Below are positions 45,121-55,900 of a DNA stretch of 64,000 nt, in pieces. Positions within the stretch are counted from its first letter, which is position 1. Every line of letters starts with the position of its first letter. Made by a program: the position numbers and the translations under genes. Origin of the DNA: Candidatus Comchoanobacter bicostacola (GTDB lineage Bacteria > Pseudomonadota > Gammaproteobacteria > Comchoanobacterales > Comchoanobacteraceae); contig NZ_CP092900.1 of the NCBI RefSeq assembly GCF_024172705.1, positions 862,119 to 926,118 on the forward strand, given 5' to 3'. A model generated the notes under the pieces. It was not told the origin of the DNA, did not search any database, and saw only the letters and a program-made list of their open reading frames with translations.

Positions 45121-46659
45121 TTATGTTTCTGTATAATTAGGGCCACCACCACCCTCAGGATGCACCCATTTTATGTTCTGAGCAGGGTCTCGAATGGTAC
45201 AGGCTTTACAATGAATACAGTTACTACTGTTAATCTGTAAATGATTCATACCCTCGGGTATCTCATAAACATTGGCAGGACAGAAATAGGTATAAATCTC
45301 TTGATTGATATCAACAGCTATATCCGGTTTCTTTAGCGTTATATGAGGCACTTGACCCTCTCTATGATGGGTATTTGAGTATTGTAGTAATGTTAATAAA
45401 TCAAAACTAATTTTCCCATCTGGCTGATGCACAGGCTCAACCTTAAAGCCTTTTTGCTTTATACTTAAGTGATCGGGTTGATGCGTCAGCGTATATGGAA
45501 TTAAACCCCGGAATAAAAACTGATCCATCCCCGAGCCCATAATGCCAATAAAACGCCCATACTGAAACCAAGGCCGTACATTTCGACAACGGTATAAGTC
45601 CAATACCACCGGATGCTGCTTAAAGTTCTCATCAAAGGATTCTTTTTTTAAGTATGCCTCAGCAGCCTCTATCCCAGAATAAATAGCCGCATGCACCCCC
45701 TTAATTTTTGCAATATTAACAAATCCACCCGCACAACCAATAAGGACACCCCCTGGGAATTCACACTTAGGAATAGACTGATACCCACCCTCATTTATAA
45801 CCCGTGCCCCATAAGCAACTGGCTTACCATTTAAGAAATAATGCCGCCACTTAGGATGATGTTTAAACGCTTGTAAATAAGAAAATGGATTCATCGTTGG
45901 ATTGGGTGCGTCCAACCCCACAATCATACCAACCATTACCCGATGATCCAATCCATGATAAATAAAGCCACCGCCATAGGCATCTGAGGGGACTGGCCAA
46001 CCTAACGCATGAATCACCAACCCCGGCTGAAATACTTCAGGATCCACCTGCCAAACTTCTTTAACCCCCAACCCATAAGTCTGTGGCTGGTTCGCCAACT
46101 GATAGTGATCAATTAACCAACGACTCAATAAACCCCGTGCACCCTCTGCAACCATGGTATGCTTAGCATGGATCATAACCCCAGGGTCATCAGCACCCCC
46201 TTGCTCATCAACCCCTTTTGCTCCGGTTTGAATACCCACAACACGCGCTTGATCCAGTAAGACCCGGTCACCAACATACCCTGATAATATAGATACCCCG
46301 AGTTGCTCTGCTTGTTGTGCTAAATACCGAGTTAATTGTGATAATGAAATCACCACCCCGCCCTTTTGACTGGCCCCAGGAAAATGAGGTAAAGACCATG
46401 CACGCTTACGGGTTGTATAATACAAACGCTCCTCACTAACTGGCGTAACCGATTCATACTCATCCCGCCACTTAGGTAATAGCACGTCTAAAGCCTGAGG
46501 ATTGATCACAGCACCAGATAAAACATGGTTACCCACCGAACGCCCTTTTTCCAATACTAAAATGTCTAAATTAGGGTTTCTTTGTTTTAAACGAATTGCA
46601 GCCGCTAAACCAGCTGGTCCAGCCCCAACAATCACTACATCTACATCTAACCGTTCCAT
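45121..46659 (-). CDS. Electron transfer flavoprotein-ubiquinone oxidoreductase
   Basis: A 512-residue ETF-QO. The FAD-binding motif is near the N-terminus (VDVVIVGAGPAGLAAAIRLKQR), with quinone- and membrane-contacting segments in the middle (WHVG-type region PGGVLIGCAGGFVNIAKIKGVHAA). The C-terminus binds a 4Fe-4S cluster through CPANVYE and NSSNCIHCKACTIRDP. It takes electrons from ETF and reduces ubiquinone in the inner membrane. About 40 residues shorter than mitochondrial-type ETF-QO. It is divergent from etfB across an 87-base gap, so the three ETF genes share one control region. Confidence 0.96.
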   Translation of the reverse strand: MERLDVDVVIVGAGPAGLAAAIRLKQRNPNLDILVLEKGRSVGNHVLSGAVINPQALDVLLPKWRDEYESVTPVSEERLYYTTRKRAWSLPHFPGASQKGGVVISLSQLTRYLAQQAEQLGVSILSGYVGDRVLLDQARVVGIQTGAKGVDEQGGADDPGVMIHAKHTMVAEGARGLLSRWLIDHYQLANQPQTYGLGVKEVWQVDPEVFQPGLVIHALGWPVPSDAYGGGFIYHGLDHRVMVGMIVGLDAPNPTMNPFSYLQAFKHHPKWRHYFLNGKPVAYGARVINEGGYQSIPKCEFPGGVLIGCAGGFVNIAKIKGVHAAIYSGIEAAEAYLKKESFDENFKQHPVVLDLYRCRNVRPWFQYGRFIGIMGSGMDQFLFRGLIPYTLTHQPDHLSIKQKGFKVEPVHQPDGKISFDLLTLLQYSNTHHREGQVPHITLKKPDIAVDINQEIYTYFCPANVYEIPEGMNHLQINSSNCIHCKACTIRDPAQNIKWVHPEGGGGPNYTET

Positions 46660-46746
46660 GGATAAAATATTTCGGAATTAATTTCAAACTATGCTACAAG
46701 TGTAACGAATAAATAATGATTTGAACATCACTAATGGAGGAAAACC

Positions 46747-47478
46747 ATGAAAGCTTTGGTTACCGTAAAAGAAACCATTGACTACCAAGTTAAAGTCAAT
46801 GTCAAACCCGATGAATCCGGTGTTATCACCGAGGGTGTTCAAATGTCTATGAATCCATTTGATGCCATCGCATTAGAAGCATGCATTCAAAGACAAGAGC
46901 AAGGTCAAATCACCCATACCACTGCACTTAATATTGGACAAAACACATCGGTATTACAACAAGCCCTCGCTATGGGGGCTGACCAAGCAGTTCATATTGA
47001 GCAATCCTGCTCTGATCCCTTTTTAAAATGTTTGATGATTGAAGCGTATGTAAAAGAACATACCCCTGATATCATTATCATGGGTAAACTGGGTATTGAT
47101 GGTGACCACAGCCAAATTCCATCCATGCTTGCTGGCATGCTTGATTGGTCCTGCGCCACCTTCGCCTCAGATATCCGAATCAAAGACAACGAGATTGAAG
47201 TAGACCGTGAAACCGATATTGGTATTCAAACCGTTACGCTTTCAAAACCCTGCATCATCTCCTGTGACCTCAGACTCAATACCCCTAGGTTTATTGCACT
47301 GCCTAAATTACTTGCCGCTAAAAAGAAACCACTAACCTCGTTTGACCCCAAGATTGAGCAATCCTCATTAATCACAACTGAAAAAGTATCTACGCCTATA
47401 CCCAAAAAAGGCTGCACGCCTACTGATAACTTAGACACCTTTATTGATCAATTAAAATCAGCGGGGCTACTAAAATGA
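46747..47478 (+). CDS. etfB: Electron transfer flavoprotein beta subunit
   Basis: A 243-residue beta subunit with the family patterns MNPFDAIALEACIQ, IIMGKLGIDGDHSQIPSMLAGMLDW and the adenine-nucleotide-binding region. With EtfA it accepts electrons from acyl-CoA and other dehydrogenases. A strong ribosome-binding site (TGGAGGAAA) precedes the ATG, and the stop overlaps etfA by four bases. Confidence 0.95.
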   Translation: MKALVTVKETIDYQVKVNVKPDESGVITEGVQMSMNPFDAIALEACIQRQEQGQITHTTALNIGQNTSVLQQALAMGADQAVHIEQSCSDPFLKCLMIEAYVKEHTPDIIIMGKLGIDGDHSQIPSMLAGMLDWSCATFASDIRIKDNEIEVDRETDIGIQTVTLSKPCIISCDLRLNTPRFIALPKLLAAKKKPLTSFDPKIEQSSLITTEKVSTPIPKKGCTPTDNLDTFIDQLKSAGLLK

Positions 47479-48377
47479 ACACATTAATTGTACATACCAG
47501 TCAACAACCCCTATCTCTATTACCTGCTTTGATTAAAGCCGCAGAGCAGTTATCAGATCAAATTGATTTACTCTATATCGGACCACAACCCGACATTAAA
47601 CACATACTCGGTGTTGATACACTCTACCATTATCATCATGAAGAGTTAGCGTATGCTTCTAATAAAACAATCGCCAACCTAATCCAAAAACATTCAGCGT
47701 ATACCCATATTTTAGCGCATGCAGATACACATGGAAAAGACTTCCTCCCATATTACTGTGGACAACAACGTCTCCCCATGTTAAGTGATATCTGCCAAAT
47801 CAATAGCCAGAATCAATTCACACGTCCCATCTATGCTGGAGAAGCACTAGAAACCATAACCCATCACGGGGAGCAACTGATTATGACCCTGAGAGGCATT
47901 TATTTTGAGCCCAGTGACCGAAAAACTCAACCCAAGATCCAATCGATAGGCACCTACGAAAGCAATCCACCGACTCAGATCAAAGCACCCCTTCTCCAAG
48001 ACACCAGTGATCCCTCCCTTGCAGACATCGTCATCTCAGGAGGACGAGGACTAGGCTCAAAAGAGAATTTCCAACAAATCATCGAACTGGCGAAACACAA
48101 TAATGCTGGAGTTGGTGCATCCAGAGCTGCCGTTGATGCTGGCTATATCAGCAATGATCACCAAGTCGGCCAAACCGGCCGCATCATCGCACCAAAGATC
48201 TATCTTTGCTTTGGAATTTCTGGTGCCATTCAACACTTATCAGGCATGCGTGATTCAAAAATCATTATTGCTATTGATAAAAATCCACAAGCCCCTATTT
48301 TCAAGGTAGCTGACTATGGTTTTAGTGGTGATTTATTTACCGCACTTGAGGCCATAAAAAATTACAAAATTTCTTAA
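47475..48377 (+). CDS. etfA: Electron transfer flavoprotein alpha subunit
   Basis: A 300-residue alpha subunit. The FAD domain is in the C-terminal half: VISGGRGLGSKENF, VGASRAAVDAGY, VGQTGRIIAPKIYLCFGISG and AIQHLSGM. With EtfB and the divergent ETF-QO it forms a complete route from fatty-acid or amino-acid dehydrogenases to the quinone pool. No acyl-CoA dehydrogenase is in this window. Confidence 0.95.
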   Translation: MNTLIVHTSQQPLSLLPALIKAAEQLSDQIDLLYIGPQPDIKHILGVDTLYHYHHEELAYASNKTIANLIQKHSAYTHILAHADTHGKDFLPYYCGQQRLPMLSDICQINSQNQFTRPIYAGEALETITHHGEQLIMTLRGIYFEPSDRKTQPKIQSIGTYESNPPTQIKAPLLQDTSDPSLADIVISGGRGLGSKENFQQIIELAKHNNAGVGASRAAVDAGYISNDHQVGQTGRIIAPKIYLCFGISGAIQHLSGMRDSKIIIAIDKNPQAPIFKVADYGFSGDLFTALEAIKNYKIS

Positions 48378-48874
48378 ATTCATTAATCTATAATTAATAT
48401 TCAATCTGTATAATAAATTAAAAAAAGCTAATTTCTGAACCTTAAGATTTCTTCATTTTCAACCACACTGTTAAAAAAAAGCTATAATAAACAGGTGCAA
48501 ATCAAAAAAGCGAAAGGCTAAAAAAATTAACCACACACAGAAAATAAGCAAATAACTCCGAAATCAGTACTTTTTATGCAAATCGCATGTAAGAAATTTC
48601 TCACAATAGCGCAAGCAATAGCTTCATCTCTTGCCATCCAAGACTCAATAAGATCATCAAGTACAAAACCAACCCTCAGATCAAATCTCCCACACTAGTC
48701 ATACTTAATTTAAAAAGTAAAGACATACAGATCAATACACTCACTACAAGCCTTCTTTAAAATACAGCCTTACAATCCCGCCTAATATAAACTAAGCACA
48801 CATTATTGATAACCGCATATAGATAAAACATTGTAAACATATAAAAAGTATAAAATATACCACTAGTAGAATGC
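48378..48874. other. AT-rich intergenic stretch without recognisable gene
   Basis: About 500 AT-rich bases follow etfA. I see no reading frame with a recognisable protein, no tRNA-like stem set and no repeat. It leads into two decayed outer-membrane protein genes and may be eroded coding sequence. Confidence 0.6.
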
Positions 48875-49349
48875 ATGTCCTATGCAATCGACTTAAAGAC
48901 TTCAGTACATGTTCAAAGTTGCTGTTACGGCTTACCATTAGCCGAAGAGACATTTGCTAGTAGCTCAAACAACACTGTATTAGGTTGGGGACTAACGCAC
49001 AATATCTCGGAAAAGATAAAGGAGTATGTCAATGCTGAATATACTATTCCAAATGCAGGTGGTATATATATAACCGCAAGCAAGTGCTGGAGTTAGTTCA
49101 AAACTGACGCTAACAGCACGTTATTCTATAAAGCAGAGGTACATACTTATTTATACACCTATTTTCTAGATCAAAAATGGGGGCGCACACTGGGTGCAGA
49201 GCTTTATTTAAGGTACGACCAAAGTGATTCCTTACATAATAAAGTTACTTTTCGCTTTTGACAAAATGAATATTGGCGATACTCATGACTATTTGGAAAT
49301 TTCAAATATCTCATTCGGTGCTGTTATGTCAATACCATTTGATGGCTAA
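48875..49349 (+). pseudogene. Decayed outer-membrane beta-barrel protein gene, copy A
   Basis: Three pieces of one barrel-like protein can be joined. First is an open stretch from 48875 with TVLGWGLTHNISEKIKEYVN and IYITASK. After an in-frame TAG near 49096, the same frame continues with YTYFLDQKWGRTLGAELYLR, YDQSDSLHNKVTFRF. A frameshift then leads to IGDTHDYLEISNISFGAVMS and a terminal IPFDG before TAA at 49347. Alternating polar/apolar strands and the short last strand are typical of outer-membrane barrels. No signal peptide is visible before the first piece. The exact family is not determined. Confidence 0.55.
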
Positions 49350-49375
49350 AATACTTCTTAGCGAATTGTATAATC

Positions 49376-49394
49376 AAGCCTCCTAGGGAGGGGG
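49376..49394 (+). terminator. Degenerate terminator after pseudogene A
   Basis: AAGCCTCC followed by GGGAGGGGGC could form an imperfect stem resembling the intact terminator behind pseudogene B, but without a T run. It suggests the two units share ancestry. Confidence 0.3.
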
Positions 49395-49469
49395 CATTAA
49401 TAAGACAAAAATATAATATCTTGACAATTCACTCACATAAGCTACTTTAATAAAAAAGCAGGGAACAAA

Positions 49470-50123
49470 ATGAACAAAAACATATTAATTTTACTTGCAT
49501 TTATTTCAAACCTTTCGATCGCTGTTTGAATCGAGGCCAGTCTAGATCTTCATAACTCTGTAGAGGGTAATTTTAACAATTACTCTGACACAAATAAAGA
49601 TGGGCATAGGGTTGAGTGTGACTGGAGAAATTGGCGAAACAGATCAAAGCATCTACTTTAACTTTAAATCTATACCAACAGATACCCATGTCAAATCGGT
49701 ATGGGTCTTTTAACCAAAGCTGATGAAGACAGTTATCTAGCCTACAAAATCGGGTTTCACAGCACGCATGTATTTCTTGATCAGGAGATTGATGTGTACT
49801 ATCCATCTTTTGGAGCTGATACCCCTACAACTATTACGGCGTAGAATTGGGTACGAGATATGAAGTGAGTGAAACACTAACTTTCGAGGCTGCCTTAGCT
49901 TGAGTAGCTGGTGGTTCTCTCAAATCACAATACTGACCACACATCTTTCACACTCAGTATTGTTAAATCAATCAAACTCACTGATGAAGACATTCAAGCA
50001 ATAAGTGACCTCTGTGAGTCACTGAAGGATGATGACAAACCTTCAAATGATCAGCATAGTGAAATAACGATTAACCAAACAACAGTTAACCAAGCAGACA
50101 ATGTGATTCAGTTATACACCTAA
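49470..50123 (+). pseudogene. Decayed outer-membrane beta-barrel protein gene, copy B
   Basis: The ATG at 49470 (GCAGGGA upstream) starts a clean signal peptide, MNKNILILLAFISNLSIAV, then an in-frame TGA. The frame continues with IEASLDLHNSVEGNFNNY up to about 49600. A shifted frame gives GLSVTGEIGETDQSIYFNFK. Further shifts give SYLAYKIGFHSTHVFLDQEI and NYYGVELGTRYEVSETLTFE, and the last open piece (to 50123) is a soluble tail with KLTDEDIQAISDLCESLKDD. The strand pattern is that of a barrel with a periplasmic end. A perfect TTGACA at 49421 may be the old promoter -35 box. Confidence 0.6.
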
Positions 50124-50140
50124 TTGTCTATATCGATAAG

Positions 50141-50165
50141 AAAGCCTCCCGCTGGAGGCTTTTTT
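50141..50165 (+). terminator. Rho-independent terminator after pseudogene B
   Basis: AAAGCCTCC and GGAGGCTTT pair as a nine-base stem around CGCT and are followed by a T run. It stands just downstream of the decayed gene's last stop and upstream of map. Confidence 0.88.
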
Positions 50166-50235
50166 AATTTATCACCATCCATTGTTATATAACCCTAGAT
50201 CCGATAGAATCAAACTGTTTAAAAAATGCATTACT

Positions 50236-51012
50236 GTGAATACCGATCATTTAATTAAAAGCCAGTCAGAAATTGAAAAGATGCGCCAAGCAGGACGTGC
50301 TGCGGCTCAAGTACTAGACTATTTAACACCTCATGTACAAGCAGGAATCTCAACCTCAGCTCTTAATGATCTAGCGCATGACTACATTACCAACACACTT
50401 AATTGTATCCCTGCTCCACTTAATTACAAAGGATTTCCAAAATCAATCTGTACTTCAGTGAATCACGTCGTTTGCCATGGAATACCTGATGATAAAAAAT
50501 TAAAAAATGGTGATATTATTAATATTGATATTACCGTTATCAAAGATGGTTGGCATGGAGATACCAGTAAAATGTTTTTAATTGGTCAGTGTCCAGCACA
50601 TGCCATACGATTATGTAAGGTAGCACAGGAGTGTATGCACGTTGGTATTAATCGAGTCAAGCCAGGTGTTTCACTGTATGAGATTGGTTATGCCATTGAG
50701 CAATATGCTAAAAAGAACTATTGTAGCTCTGTGCATGAATTTTGTGGACATGGCATTGGCCGTGATTTCCACGAAAAAAACTTTCAAGTCCTTCACTATG
50801 GGGACCCAGATCTTAAGTCCTTCATTCTTAGAGAAGGCATGACCTTTACCATTGAGCCTATGATTAACTTGGGTAAACGTCATATTAAAATTTTAAATGA
50901 TGAGTGGACCGTCGTCACCAAGGATAAGTCTTTATCAGCTCAGTGGGAGCATACATTATTGGTGACTCACGATGGGGTGGAAATTTTAACTTTAAGAACT
51001 GAAGAGCAATAG
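50236..51012 (+). CDS. map: Methionine aminopeptidase, type I
   Basis: I take the GTG at 50236 as start (258 residues, the usual bacterial size); in-frame codons continue upstream to a TTG at 50182 but do not resemble the family. The enzyme removes N-terminal methionine. Metal ligands are visible in order: the Asp pair in NIDITVIKDGWHGDTS, His in HEFCGHGIGRDFHE, Glu in MTFTIEPM and Glu in AQWEHTLLVT. It stands alone rather than beside rpsB, which is common. No clear ribosome-binding site precedes the start. Confidence 0.93.
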   Translation: MNTDHLIKSQSEIEKMRQAGRAAAQVLDYLTPHVQAGISTSALNDLAHDYITNTLNCIPAPLNYKGFPKSICTSVNHVVCHGIPDDKKLKNGDIINIDITVIKDGWHGDTSKMFLIGQCPAHAIRLCKVAQECMHVGINRVKPGVSLYEIGYAIEQYAKKNYCSSVHEFCGHGIGRDFHEKNFQVLHYGDPDLKSFILREGMTFTIEPMINLGKRHIKILNDEWTVVTKDKSLSAQWEHTLLVTHDGVEILTLRTEEQ

Positions 51013-51015
51013 TTT

Positions 51016-52467
51016 TCAAGTACCACAAAAAGTTTGATAACCATAACTGTCTGGTGGTGGATCTTGATAGGGTCCTAGCTCTGATCGGTTATTATATGGG
51101 TCTTTTAATAACGCCAATAAATGATTAAAGGGTGCAAAGTCTCCTTCTATCGCCGCTGATAGCGCAAACTCTACTTTTGCATTCCTAGGAATAATAGCAG
51201 GATTCACAGACCTCATTAAGTTCAAAGACTCTTTTTCTGAAATCTTATTCAAAGCGAGCCTAGTTGTCCAATGCGTATACCACTCAGAGAATCCTTCATC
51301 CTGATAAATAACACCGCTGGGCTTCCTCCCCTCACTTAAGCCTAAAAATGTATGCGTGTAATCCACACCGTTTTTCTGCATCCAAGTCAAAAGATCTAAA
51401 ATTAATCCTTTATCACCTTGCTGCTCCCCCGACAATCCCAGCTTTTTTCTCATCATGCCTACCCATTTCTTATCGTAAGCACCCTCAAATTGATCCAATA
51501 TATTTGTAACCAACTGAACAGCCTTTACTCGATCTGGGTCTACCAAAGGAAGCAAGCTAGAAGCAAATACTGCTAAATTCCACTTCACAATCTTTGGCTG
51601 ATGCCCATAAGCATACCGCCCTTCAGTATCAATTGAACTAAAGACTGTTTTTAAATGATAGGCATCCATAAAAGCACACGGACCATAGTCAATCGTTTCT
51701 CCACATATGGCCATATTATCGGTGTTCATCACCCCGTGTATAAAGCCAACACGCATCCAATCAACCACCAGATCAATATGCTGATGCATCACCCTTTCAA
51801 ACAGCTTTAGCGCCTTATTATCAGACTGACTTAGCTCGGGGAAATGCCGAGCAACGGTGTAATCAAGTAGCTCAGACAAAACCGAGATACCTTGCTCTTT
51901 AGCATACTCAAAGGTGCCTACTCTTATGTGTGAGCTAGCAACCCTTGTTAATATTGCCCCATCTAAAAGCTCATCGCGAATCACAGTAGTTGATGTTGAT
52001 ACCACAGCTAAGCTTCGCGTTGTTGCAACCCCCAGGTAATGCATAGCTTCTGAGATTAAATACTCTCTCAACATAGGAGATAATGCGGCTTTACCATCCC
52101 CACCTCGTGTATAAGGTGTACGCCCTGATCCTTTAAATTGAATATCATATCGTTTACCGCCTGGGTCAAGATGCTCACCCCATAGATGTGCTCGTCCATC
52201 ACCTAGAACACTGTAATAACCAAACTGGTGTCCTGAATAGGCTTGTGAGAAAAATACCACACCCTCTGGTGGATGCGTGCCTGCAAATAAAGCAGCACAT
52301 GCCTGATCATCCAAAGACGATAAATCAAGGCCTAAATCCTTGGACAGGTCATGGTTCACTATAATTAAGCTAGGATTTCGAACCTGCTCCGGATGATTAA
52401 ACGTAAATAAAGTATTAGATAAGTGAATATACGTCGTATCAAAGTTAAAGCCAATATGATTCATCAT
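51016..52467 (-). CDS. selO: SelO/YdiU protein adenylyltransferase
   Basis: A 483-residue pseudokinase-fold enzyme that AMPylates proteins and is linked to redox stress responses. Characteristic motifs are FSQAYSGHQFGYYSVLGDGR, LKGSGRTPY-type FKGSGRTPYTRGGDGKAAL, REYLISEAMHYLGVATTRSL, and HGVMNTDNMAI with TIDYGPCAFMD for ATP and metal binding. It ends YQTFCGT; the C-terminal Cys is at the place where eukaryotic SelO has selenocysteine. It starts directly at the stop of the DUF2237 gene, so the two are one unit. Confidence 0.95.
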   Translation of the reverse strand: MMNHIGFNFDTTYIHLSNTLFTFNHPEQVRNPSLIIVNHDLSKDLGLDLSSLDDQACAALFAGTHPPEGVVFFSQAYSGHQFGYYSVLGDGRAHLWGEHLDPGGKRYDIQFKGSGRTPYTRGGDGKAALSPMLREYLISEAMHYLGVATTRSLAVVSTSTTVIRDELLDGAILTRVASSHIRVGTFEYAKEQGISVLSELLDYTVARHFPELSQSDNKALKLFERVMHQHIDLVVDWMRVGFIHGVMNTDNMAICGETIDYGPCAFMDAYHLKTVFSSIDTEGRYAYGHQPKIVKWNLAVFASSLLPLVDPDRVKAVQLVTNILDQFEGAYDKKWVGMMRKKLGLSGEQQGDKGLILDLLTWMQKNGVDYTHTFLGLSEGRKPSGVIYQDEGFSEWYTHWTTRLALNKISEKESLNLMRSVNPAIIPRNAKVEFALSAAIEGDFAPFNHLLALLKDPYNNRSELGPYQDPPPDSYGYQTFCGT

Positions 52468-52857
52468 TTAGTTCATCGCTTGAATAGCAAATTGTTTTAA
52501 CACCGATAAAGGTATGATCTCAAGCGTAGACTCATGACACGCTTCTAGTACTACCTTAGGAGCCCTATTATGCTTCCAGGCTTCTTGCCAACGTCTTGCA
52601 CACAAACACCAACGATCACCTGCTCTTAATCCTGGAAAGTTATAATCAGGGTTAGGCGTTGATAAATCATTACCTTGGCTTTTTGTAAAAGCTAAAAAAT
52701 CATCCGTCATTTCTGCACAGACAATATGGCGACCCATATCTCCCTCTGAAGCACGGCAGTAACCATCTCTAAAATATCCTGTTTGTGGGTTATGACAACA
52801 AGCACGTAATGGGCTGCCCAACACATTCTTAGATGCCTCTCTGGTTTCACTTCTCAT
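52468..52857 (-). CDS. DUF2237 family protein
   Basis: A 129-residue protein matching DUF2237 closely: NVLGSPLRACCHNPQTGYFR, GRHIVCAEMTDDFLAFTKSQ, GNDLSTPNPDYNFPGLRAGD, RWCLCARRWQEAW. Conserved cysteines (CC, YC, VC, CLC) suggest metal binding or redox chemistry, but the function of the family is unknown. Its stop abuts the selO start. Confidence 0.9.
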   Translation of the reverse strand: MRSETREASKNVLGSPLRACCHNPQTGYFRDGYCRASEGDMGRHIVCAEMTDDFLAFTKSQGNDLSTPNPDYNFPGLRAGDRWCLCARRWQEAWKHNRAPKVVLEACHESTLEIIPLSVLKQFAIQAMN

Positions 52858-52903
52858 CTCTCTCCCCTATCTATAACCCTTTAAATGACAGCTTGAACAA
52901 ATA

Positions 52904-55900
52904 CTATTTCCATAGCTCAAACCTGGAGCGTAATTCTGGATGTAATGGTTTATAATCTGATTTATTATCTCTGTAAGAAGCCAAACAAACCTGCTTCATC
53001 TCTAAATTTTTTAAACGCTCCACATGCTTAATAATATCAGCACTCTGCTGCAAAGCCTTACTCTCAGCAAACTCACCGCTGGTTGCAAACAACAGAGAAA
53101 AATCTAGCCCCAACATCTGTTTAACTAATTTCACGTAGCCTCTTTTGACCGCAACAAAAAAAGGCCTGCCTAACTGGAAACTATGCCGACTATAGCGGTG
53201 AGGTGTTGCATTAATATCTACCCCCACTCGCATTAGCCGTCTTACAAGTCGTCTCTTGTTCGCTTGACAAGCTAGGAATGAGATATTTTTTTCGTAATTA
53301 TCAGCCAACCATGGCTTAACTGGGGCTCTACGATTGGTGCAATAAGCAGCACACGCTAATTTTTGATCCGGAAGATCAGCTGTAATAATTGCATCAAGAG
53401 CACCTTCTAAATGTTTTGTATCAACTGATATAATTTTTCCAACCATACCAGACCCTGCCAATAGCACACGATGCAAACATCCTGCAAACTTGTGGAGCCG
53501 ATCTAAATAATTAACCACCTCTTGGTGCTCTGCGGTGCGCGCACAGTCAACCGGGAAAGCACCGGCCTTATTCTTGAGTGCAAAGTCAGAAACTTTGGAT
53601 AATGCTATAACTGATGCTAAATCACCTTTGCTCGCTGCTAAATGAATTGCTGTATTACCTAATGCATCTTGATAGGTTGCATTTAATTGAGCATAGCGAC
53701 CTAATACTGATTTGATCGTATTACTCGAACCATTAATTGCCAACATATGTAATAACCTTTGGCCGTTTGGCAATATTGCACTGACAGAATACTGGTGACC
53801 ACAGAGTTTAAACTGCATCAACAATGTCAAAATAGGCTCATGATGCTTTGAAACAGCCGCCACATCATGCCAGCCTGCTGCATAATGTAAAGGGTTTACC
53901 TGATCATAATCTGACAAAACCGCTACTGATTTCCCCACAAGATAAGGCGTTAACTGTCTAGCTATTTGATCTGATGCCTCTTTAGACTCAATCAGTTCTG
54001 CCTCTTCTTGCTGAATACTCGCCAAGTATTTTTGGACATACACTACATCACCTAGCTTTATTCGCTCTATAAAGTTAGCGTAGTTCAATGCTGTAAGAGG
54101 TAATCGTTCTTCTGCTTCTTCAGATAGCGTCGGCAAACGCTTTTTCCTAGAAGACGGTGGTGTGCTCAAATCTACACCCGTCATTTCCAAGACTGCACCA
54201 ACCTGACTTTCATCAACACGATGGACTGTAGGTAGCGCTAAAGAACTCGAAGCGCCCTCAACTGATCGTTGTACCAATATCTGCTGCAGCTGCTGGCACC
54301 GCATCAAAAAACTGACCTCTATATCATCTTGATCCATAAACTGCTCAATAGCCAGCCGCAAAACTTGCCTTTGTTTTAAGCTAAGATGACTGATTGGCTG
54401 CTGGGTTGTGATGATATCCTTTGCCCAAGCCAACTGTTCATCTGTGATGTCACAATATAAGCTTTGTAGATATTGCTTTGCTTGATTAGCGATCTCTGGG
54501 TAAGAGCTTATTATTGGCAGCACTCTTGCTATTTCTGGCCATGTTTTTGCAATATACTGGCTATATCCAACCCCAGAGTTATCCAGGCATAGTCGGCTCA
54601 AATGCCATAAAAACTGAATAAAAGAACCCGTTACCTGACCAGCACGAATAGCCGCTAAATAAGCACGCGTATAAGCATCCAATGATGCTTTCTTCTCCAC
54701 AACAGCGGATATATGCGCTCGACTTACGTGTCCAAAATGTAGCATTCTAGCCATACTCAATGCGATTAATTTAGGCTCTGTGACCCATTGCGTTTCACGA
54801 CTCAATCTACGACTATTAAGCGCTGGATAATACCGAATCTTAACAATAGCCGACACCAACTGATTCACATGATCTTTAGCCGACTGTGTCACACACTTCA
54901 TCACTTGATCGACTACTAAAGATTGATCGACGTCTTTAGCCAAACACATCCTTTTCCAATGGATGTACTGTTCCTCATTCATACCAAACTTTTTCTGATA
55001 TGAAGCCGGCATATGCTCGGCATGGAAACTGGGCATTTCCATCGTTAACTCTGCAGCAATATACTTCTGATCAATAGTTCCTAGATGTGCAACCTCTGAT
55101 TCACCCACAATACGATAATCAAATGCAGCTCCAGACGCATACATTGCTAGTACGTGATGCCAGTTGTTACCCACTTTAATAAAATCATTTACAGAGCCAA
55201 CTATGACATAAAGACGTCCTACGACTTTATGAGAAACAGAACCATCTTCACCATAAGTAATGGGTAACCGTGCATCACGCCCTGAAGCACCAGACCATTT
55301 CTGTCCCAAAGCATACTTTATCGCAGGTTCAACCTCCAAACTGGTTGATACAAACGGGTGCGCCTGAAGACGAACATCCTGTAATCCATCTTTAGATTGA
55401 ATACGCCGCATAAACCCATCTATATTATTCGTGTATGTCTGCTGGAATAAAGTAGCGTCAGTTTCAGATAACTGACGTATTTTCTCTACTTCAGATGCAT
55501 ATAAAGCACCAGATCCACGAAGCGATGGTGCCTTTAAATCTGTTGTTTTAGGTAGTCTATCCCCATGCACCCCTCTAAAAAACACAACTGATGGGGCCTT
55601 ATCCACCCTCTGCCATAATGGATTAGCTGACAAATACAATGATTGCTTTTTTTTCTTTCTTGCTAGCGTGGTAGTAACATCAGAGTCATCAATAAAGCCA
55701 GATAAGCTATCTTTATCTCTTTTCCTTTTTTTATCCGGAGTGCTTCCAGCAGGCGCTGCTGAACCACCACTACTCTTGCGGTGTGCTCCGCCCTCGTCCG
55801 AAGAAGCACTTGAATATCTACCTGATGTAGAGCGAACATATCTTGCTTTTGAGCCACTTCTACTCCACAAGGCGGAACCCGTGCCCGCAGCTGAAAAAGC

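Noticed and set aside
44821-46819. An exact 19-base match (GTCAAACCCGATGAATCCG) at about 44821 and 46801, one in the ankyrin gene and one in etfB.
   Set aside because: Chance probability over 64 kb is low but not negligible, the strands code for unrelated peptides, there are no flanking repeats, and no boundary of an element lies at either copy.
48378-48874. Non-coding RNA gene in the long AT-rich gap after etfA.
   Set aside because: No conserved stem set, tRNA consensus or 6S/tmRNA/RNase P signature could be made out.
49527-49529. In-frame TGA after the signal peptide of pseudogene B as a recoded tryptophan or selenocysteine codon.
   Set aside because: Several frameshifts follow downstream, so decay is the simpler reading, and TGA is used as a normal stop elsewhere in the window.
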